From Alterisphingorhabdus sp038748365 (lineage in GTDB: Bacteria; Pseudomonadota; Alphaproteobacteria; Sphingomonadales; Sphingomonadaceae), in NCBI GenBank assembly GCA_038748365.1, contig JBCDIZ010000008.1, positions 62,001-126,000 on the forward strand: a DNA stretch of 64,000 nt. Reading direction: 5' to 3'. The translations under genes and the position numbers were made by a program. The notes beneath the pieces were generated by a model. That model ran no database searches and was not told the DNA's origin. It saw nothing but the letters and a program-made list of their open reading frames with translations. Positions 59,987 to 64,000 of this stretch are shown here, one piece after another. Numbering within the stretch: position 1 is the first letter of the stretch; the number at the start of each line of letters is the position of its first letter.

Positions 59987-60901
59987 TTACAGCCCTTCAA
60001 TTGCGAATATCCGCGAGCAGAAAGCGCAATCAACCTGGATAATGCCATCATTGTCACGCATGTCCTGCCGGTCTTCCTCGGGGAAGCGGCCCAATATCTC
60101 GCGATAGCGCTCGATTGAGCAACGACAACCGCGGCTCAGGTGGCTGCCGGACTCAACACGCACTTCGTCTTCCTCGTGAAACAAACGCCATACCAGCTGT
60201 TCCATACTCAGCATGTTGTCGAGCAACTCCTCATGGCTCAGCGTTTCGGCCAAAATTGCGACATGCTCCCATTCGGGATGATCATGACGCACATGCAGCC
60301 GCTCACGGCCTTCCTCACCATCAGGCAGGTGTTGCAGCAACAGGCCAGCGCCGCGACAATCCTTTTCATCAGCATTGATCGCGACCTTGATCAGCGTCAG
60401 GATCTGTTCTGACTGAAAGAAATAATGCTGGCACGCAGCCGCTAGAGAATCCCCTTCTATCGGGACAATCCCCTGATAGCGCCCCTCGCCGCTATCGCGG
60501 TCAAAGGTAATCGCCAGATAGCCCGTGCCAAATAATGTTTCGAGCGACGCATTGGCGCCCAAATCAGCGGCCCGGTCCTCATCAAATTGCGCATAACCAC
60601 GCAACTCTCCGGCGCGATAATCGACCACCAGCAAAGAGATAACGCCATCGTCTGATTGCGCCTGCATGGTAAGCTGGCCACCCGCAGATTTAAGCAGCGA
60701 GCCAAGCAAGGTCGCCAGTACCAGCGCCTCGGCCAGCACCAGCTTGATTGCCACCGGATAGTCATGCGCCGCTAAAATCTCGGCCATCACCGCTTCAAGC
60801 CGCACGGCACGACCACGTACAGAGCGCTGCGGCAGGAAGAAGCGCAAGGGCTGATCGCGGAAAATCTCGTTTTCCGTTGCAGAGGGAAGAGTGTCAGTCA
60901 T
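59987..60901 (-). CDS. hslO: redox-regulated chaperone Hsp33
   Basis: 304 residues from ATG 60901; a TTG six bases upstream was rejected. The N-terminal core (LPQRSVRGRAVRLEAVMAEI, ALVLATLLGSLLKSAGGQLT) is followed by the C-terminal zinc switch with CRC and CAFC. Those four cysteines bind zinc when reduced and form disulfides under oxidative stress, activating the holdase. It follows argF on the same strand, a common arrangement in sphingomonads, although a repeat separates the two here. Confidence 0.97.
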   Translation of the reverse strand: MTDTLPSATENEIFRDQPLRFFLPQRSVRGRAVRLEAVMAEILAAHDYPVAIKLVLAEALVLATLLGSLLKSAGGQLTMQAQSDDGVISLLVVDYRAGELRGYAQFDEDRAADLGANASLETLFGTGYLAITFDRDSGEGRYQGIVPIEGDSLAAACQHYFFQSEQILTLIKVAINADEKDCRGAGLLLQHLPDGEEGRERLHVRHDHPEWEHVAILAETLSHEELLDNMLSMEQLVWRLFHEEDEVRVESGSHLSRGCRCSIERYREILGRFPEEDRQDMRDNDGIIQVDCAFCSRIFAIEGL

Positions 60902-60991
60902 GGCCAATCATATAGTATGTGATTCTGGGTGTTTTTAGACTGGGATCGTCAATCCATTTCGCTAGCCCCGCGCAAGCGGATCAAAACTTTG

Positions 60992-61069
60992 TCTCGCGCA
61001 AAGGCACAAAGACACAAAGAAGCTGCTCCCTGCTGCAAACTCTTCGTGCCTTTGTGCCTTTGTGCGAGA
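60992..61069. repeat. family C palindromic element
   Basis: TCTCGCGCAAAGGCACAAAG (from 60992) and CTTTGTGCCTTTGTGCGAGA (to 61069) form a long imperfect hairpin with about 20 bases of loop. The arms consist of three tandem near-repeats of an 8-9-base unit, such as AAAGGCAC. It lies between argF and hslO. Confidence 0.8.
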
Positions 61070-61130
61070 ATATAATTTAACCTTGGCTCCGCCATGCAGA
61101 GTTGGTGGTTCAGATAGAGCGGTATCGTTC

Positions 61131-62066
61131 CTAAATCTGGCCAAACACCCAGCGCAATATCGACTTCTGTGCATGCACGCGGTTTTCCGCCTCATCCCAT
61201 ATCGCCGATTGCTCACCGTCTAACACATCATCAGTTGCCTCTTCGCCGCGATGCGCGGGTAGGCAGTGGAGGAACAGCGCATTGTCACGCGCATGCGCCA
61301 TCAGCGCCTCATTGACCTGAAATGGCATCATCGCCGCCAGCTTGGCCTCGGAGTCCGCCTGTCCCATGGAGATCCAGGTATCGGTGACGACGACATCCGC
61401 GCCCTTCACCGCCTGAACCGGATCATGGGTGATTGTGATCGCGGAACCCGCTTCTCGCGCACGCGCAATAAAGCCAGCATCGGGCTCATAGCCCGGTGGT
61501 ACGCCGATACGGACATTGAAGAACATCATACCCGCCGCTTCGACAATCGAATTGGTGACATTATTGCCATCGCCGAGCCATGCCAATTCCAGCCCCGGCA
61601 GCGCCTTCCCCGCCTCGATAATCGTCAACAGGTCGGCCATAATCTGGCAGGGATGCGACAGATCGGTCAGGCCGTTGATCACCGGCACCGCGGCATGGCG
61701 CGCCATATCCTCGACCTTTTGATGGTCATCGGTCCGCAGCATGATGACATCGGCCATGCGCGACAGAACGCGGGCGGTATCGGCTACCGTCTCGCCACGG
61801 CCAAGCTGTGTCGTCCCAGCATCCAGCACCACCGCCGAACCGCCAAGCTGGCGCATCGCCATATCGAACGATACACGTGTGCGGGTCGAGCTTTTCTCAA
61901 ACACCATAGCCAGCACATGGCCGTCCAGCGGCGCATCCGCATCCTGACGCCCACGCGGCCAGTGCGCCCGCGCCGCCTTGCGGTCAATCGCGTCGTTCAG
62001 CATCGCCGCGACGGCATCAGGACCGGCGTCGCCAAGGTTCAGGAAATGGCGCATATCGGCGGTCAT
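61131..62066 (-). CDS. argF: ornithine carbamoyltransferase
   Basis: 311 residues with the carbamoyl phosphate motif SSTRTR (around residue 59), HPCQIMADLLT and the ornithine loop HCLPAHRGEE near the C-terminus. The enzyme makes citrulline from ornithine and carbamoyl phosphate in arginine synthesis. Its start overlaps the argD stop (ATGA), so the two are translationally coupled. The repeat C element follows the gene. Confidence 0.98.
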   Translation of the reverse strand: MTADMRHFLNLGDAGPDAVAAMLNDAIDRKAARAHWPRGRQDADAPLDGHVLAMVFEKSSTRTRVSFDMAMRQLGGSAVVLDAGTTQLGRGETVADTARVLSRMADVIMLRTDDHQKVEDMARHAAVPVINGLTDLSHPCQIMADLLTIIEAGKALPGLELAWLGDGNNVTNSIVEAAGMMFFNVRIGVPPGYEPDAGFIARAREAGSAITITHDPVQAVKGADVVVTDTWISMGQADSEAKLAAMMPFQVNEALMAHARDNALFLHCLPAHRGEEATDDVLDGEQSAIWDEAENRVHAQKSILRWVFGQI

Positions 62067-63262
62067 TCTGCGGCTTCCAACTGTGCCTGATAGCTGCGCG
62101 CACCGGCGGACAGCTTTTCAATGCATTCGTCAATATGGCCCTGCTCGATAATCAGCGGCGGCAGCAGGCGCACAACATTATCGCCAGCCGCAACCGCCAA
62201 CAGGCCATGATGGTCACGCAAATGCGCCACAAACGGACGGCTCTCCACCTTCATCTTAAGGCCCAGCATCAGCCCGACGCCGCGCACATGATCAAACAGC
62301 GTATCATGATTGGGGATCAGCTGGTTCAACGCCGCAGTAAGACGCTCACCGGTGTTGCGCACACCTTCGAGAAACTCTTCATTGTTCACCACATCCAGTA
62401 CCGCTTCGCCTGCGGCCATGGCTAATGGGCCGCCGCCATAGGTGCTGCCATGGCTGCCAAAACCCATGCCGCGCGCCGCTTTTTCTGTAGCAAGGCAGGC
62501 ACCAACGGGGAAGCCACCGCCCAGCCCCTTGGCGCTGGCCATAATGTCGGGCTCGACGCCATAATGCTCATAAGCATAAAGATGCCCGCTACGCGCCACG
62601 CCGCATTGCACCTCGTCAAACACCAGCATCATATCGTTATCGTCGCACAGCTTGCGCAGGCCCTGGAGGAATTCCTTACTCGCCGGTCGGATACCGCCCT
62701 CGCCCTGAATTGGCTCGACCAGGAAGCCTGCCGTATCCGGACCAACCGCAGCAGCAGCGGCCTCCAGATCGTCAAATTCAACATAGCGAAAGCCCTCGAG
62801 CATGGGCTGGAAACCCTTATGCATCTTGGTTTGATTGGATGCGCTGATCGTCGCCATGGTGCGGCCATGAAAGGCGTTTTTGAAGGTGATCAAAACCCGC
62901 TTCTTGTCGTCACCATCGTCATGCTGATGATAGGCGCGCGCGGTCTTGATCACGCACTCCACAGCCTCGGCACCCGAATTGGTAAAAAACACGGTATCGG
63001 CAAAGGTGCTGTCGACCAGACGCTGCGCCAGCCGCTCGCCCTGTGGGCTGCCATACATGTTCGACACATGCATCAGCGTCGCCGCCTGCTCCTGAATCGC
63101 CTTGGTCAGATGCGGATGGTTATGCCCCAGCAGATTGACCGCAATACCGCTGGCAAAATCTAGATAACGCTCGCCATTCTCGCCGATCAGATAACAGCCA
63201 TCGCCTTTGACGGGCCGCACATCGCAACGCGGATAAACGGGCATAAGCGGGGTGATGGACAT
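62063..63262 (-). CDS. argD: acetylornithine aminotransferase
   Basis: 399 residues from MSITPLMPVYPRCD. PLP-dependent class III features are present: NSGAEAVECVIKTARAYHQH, MLVFDEVQCG (the Asp contacting the PLP nitrogen) and DIMASAKGLGGGFPVGACL with the Schiff-base lysine. It makes N-acetylornithine from the semialdehyde in arginine synthesis and is the gene before argF. Its start was chosen at the conserved N-terminus; an in-frame extension to 63310 is rejected. Confidence 0.97.
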   Translation of the reverse strand: MSITPLMPVYPRCDVRPVKGDGCYLIGENGERYLDFASGIAVNLLGHNHPHLTKAIQEQAATLMHVSNMYGSPQGERLAQRLVDSTFADTVFFTNSGAEAVECVIKTARAYHQHDDGDDKKRVLITFKNAFHGRTMATISASNQTKMHKGFQPMLEGFRYVEFDDLEAAAAAVGPDTAGFLVEPIQGEGGIRPASKEFLQGLRKLCDDNDMMLVFDEVQCGVARSGHLYAYEHYGVEPDIMASAKGLGGGFPVGACLATEKAARGMGFGSHGSTYGGGPLAMAAGEAVLDVVNNEEFLEGVRNTGERLTAALNQLIPNHDTLFDHVRGVGLMLGLKMKVESRPFVAHLRDHHGLLAVAAGDNVVRLLPPLIIEQGHIDECIEKLSAGARSYQAQLEAAE

Positions 63263-63518
63263 TGCGCGACAAACTCCTGATTGATTCTTCTTTTTGGTCG
63301 GAGGCCGCATGCAACCGTCCGAAAAACAGCAAAGGCGGCCCGCAATTATGCCGATCCGCCTTGGAACACAGGTGGATGATATAGCGAGACGGCAATAGGC
63401 GGGTCAACACATGTCGCACATAGGCAGCATGATACCACCGACAGTAGCAGACAAGATTCCCACTGGCGCGCCGCTAAAGCTTTTGCTAGGCGCTGCATCG
63501 CTGGCTTTACAGCGTCAC

Positions 63519-63595
<77 letters not shown>

Positions 63596-63716
63596 TCACA
63601 TTGTGACATCAAGTCACTGTAATTGTTGATTTATTGGCGCCCGCGAGGATTGCTCCTCAGCCCTACTCTCCAGACTTTCGATGCTTGTGACACACTGGTG
63701 ACACAAGGAAACGAGA
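63596..63716. other. putative attachment-site region between tRNA-Arg and the integrase
   Basis: 121 bp without a gene. It holds GTGAC-N5-GTCAC (63603-63617), then several GTGACAC direct copies around 63685-63703, with CTTGTG/CACAAG arms around them. Repeated short sites next to an integrase are what arm-type binding or attachment sites look like. The crossover core, probably the tRNA 3' end, cannot be confirmed without the other end of the element. Confidence 0.45.
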
Positions 63717-64000
63717 ATGGCGTCCATTACGAAGCGAGGAAGCAGTTGGTTCGTACAAATACGAAGAAAAGGTTTCCGTCCTCGATTCAGATCATTCGCA
63801 AGCCACTCAGCCGCACAACAGTGGGCGAGATTGGAAGAGGCGGCAATCGACAACGGCCATGGAAGGGTGGAAACGAAAAGTAGCCGTGAAACCACCGTCT
63901 CAGAGGTTTTGTCACGGTACGCGAGAGAGAAGACACCCAAAAAGAAAGGGGCCGAGACCGAGCTACTACGGCTCGCAAAAATGCAAAACGCCCCCTTCGC
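63717..64000 (+). CDS. site-specific integrase (tyrosine recombinase type), N-terminal part
   Basis: 94 codons are open to the window edge, starting at ATG 63717 with AAGGAA upstream. The protein begins MASITKRGSSWFVQIRRKGF and continues with FRSFASHSAAQQWARLEEAA and VSEVLSRYAREKTPKKKGAE. That is the arm-DNA-binding domain followed by the start of the core-binding domain of phage/island integrases. The catalytic C-terminal part lies outside the window, so the enzyme class is inferred from the N-terminus and from its place beside a tRNA gene. Confidence 0.75.
   Translation, partial: MASITKRGSSWFVQIRRKGFRPRFRSFASHSAAQQWARLEEAAIDNGHGRVETKSSRETTVSEVLSRYAREKTPKKKGAETELLRLAKMQNAPF

Noticed and set aside
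60962..61216. 84-codon minus-strand ORF over the family C repeat
   Set aside because: It is a translation of the palindromic repeat and overlaps the end of argF.

Overview
The window is chromosomal DNA of an alphaproteobacterium, most likely a marine or freshwater member of Sphingomonadales (Sphingopyxis / Sphingorhabdus / Parasphingorhabdus-like; the genus cannot be fixed from sequence reading alone). The evidence is the RpoB, RpoC, UvrB and Hsp33 sequence type, methionine synthase split into two genes, a large TonB-dependent receptor, and the sphingomonad-style interspersed palindromes whose chance translations read as VERSRDT or PPPRAGED peptides. Almost everything is ordinary core genome. 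No prophage body, CRISPR array or complete insertion sequence is visible. The last 300 bases enter what looks like an integrative element at a tRNA-Arg gene.

Layout. 1-2.4 kb: LysR regulator facing a DoxX-pirin-FMN reductase group (quinone/electrophile stress). 2.4-3.9 kb: a DUF6607 gene behind a good Fur box. 3.9-21 kb: the RNA polymerase/ribosomal stalk region on the minus strand (rpoC, rpoB, rplL, rplJ, rplA, rplK), broken into three transcription units by plus-strand membrane/HTH genes, a MarR-S41 protease pair and a minus-strand cyclic-nucleotide-domain oxidoreductase. 21-33 kb: membrane proteins, a ClbS/DfsB-like gene, the hflK-hflC-degP quality-control operon, mrp (Fe-S carrier), an orphan molybdopterin aldehyde oxidase-like gene, hemH and a HerA-like ATPase. 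33-51 kb: TonB receptor, two GST-like genes, a cytochrome b561-YceI fusion, a VOC/serine hydrolase/HNH operon, uvrB, a higBA toxin-antitoxin pair, DsbD with a periplasmic redoxin, and envelope proteins of unknown role. 51-57 kb: a methionine operon, arsR/methyltransferase-metF-metH1-metH2, with an operator sitting between the -35 and -10 elements. 57-63 kb: two small lipoproteins, a class A beta-lactamase-like protein, hslO, and argD-argF. 63.5-64 kb: tRNA-Arg(CCG) followed by the start of a tyrosine-recombinase-type integrase.

The most striking non-gene signal is a collection of structured palindromic elements of several families: A (three copies), B (three copies), C (one), D (one, about 366 bp) and E (one). 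Two copies (A at 51.4 kb, B at 19.5 kb) have grown by gaining extra internal hairpins. The E element, with perfect 29-bp terminal inverted repeats, lies in frame inside metH2 and adds about 50 residues to the enzyme. Other notable points are a roughly 70-residue SH3-like insertion in RpoB, a paired-operator promoter for a DUF2975-HTH cassette wedged between rplL and rpoB, and an aldehyde oxidase-like protein that appears to lack the catalytic glutamate.
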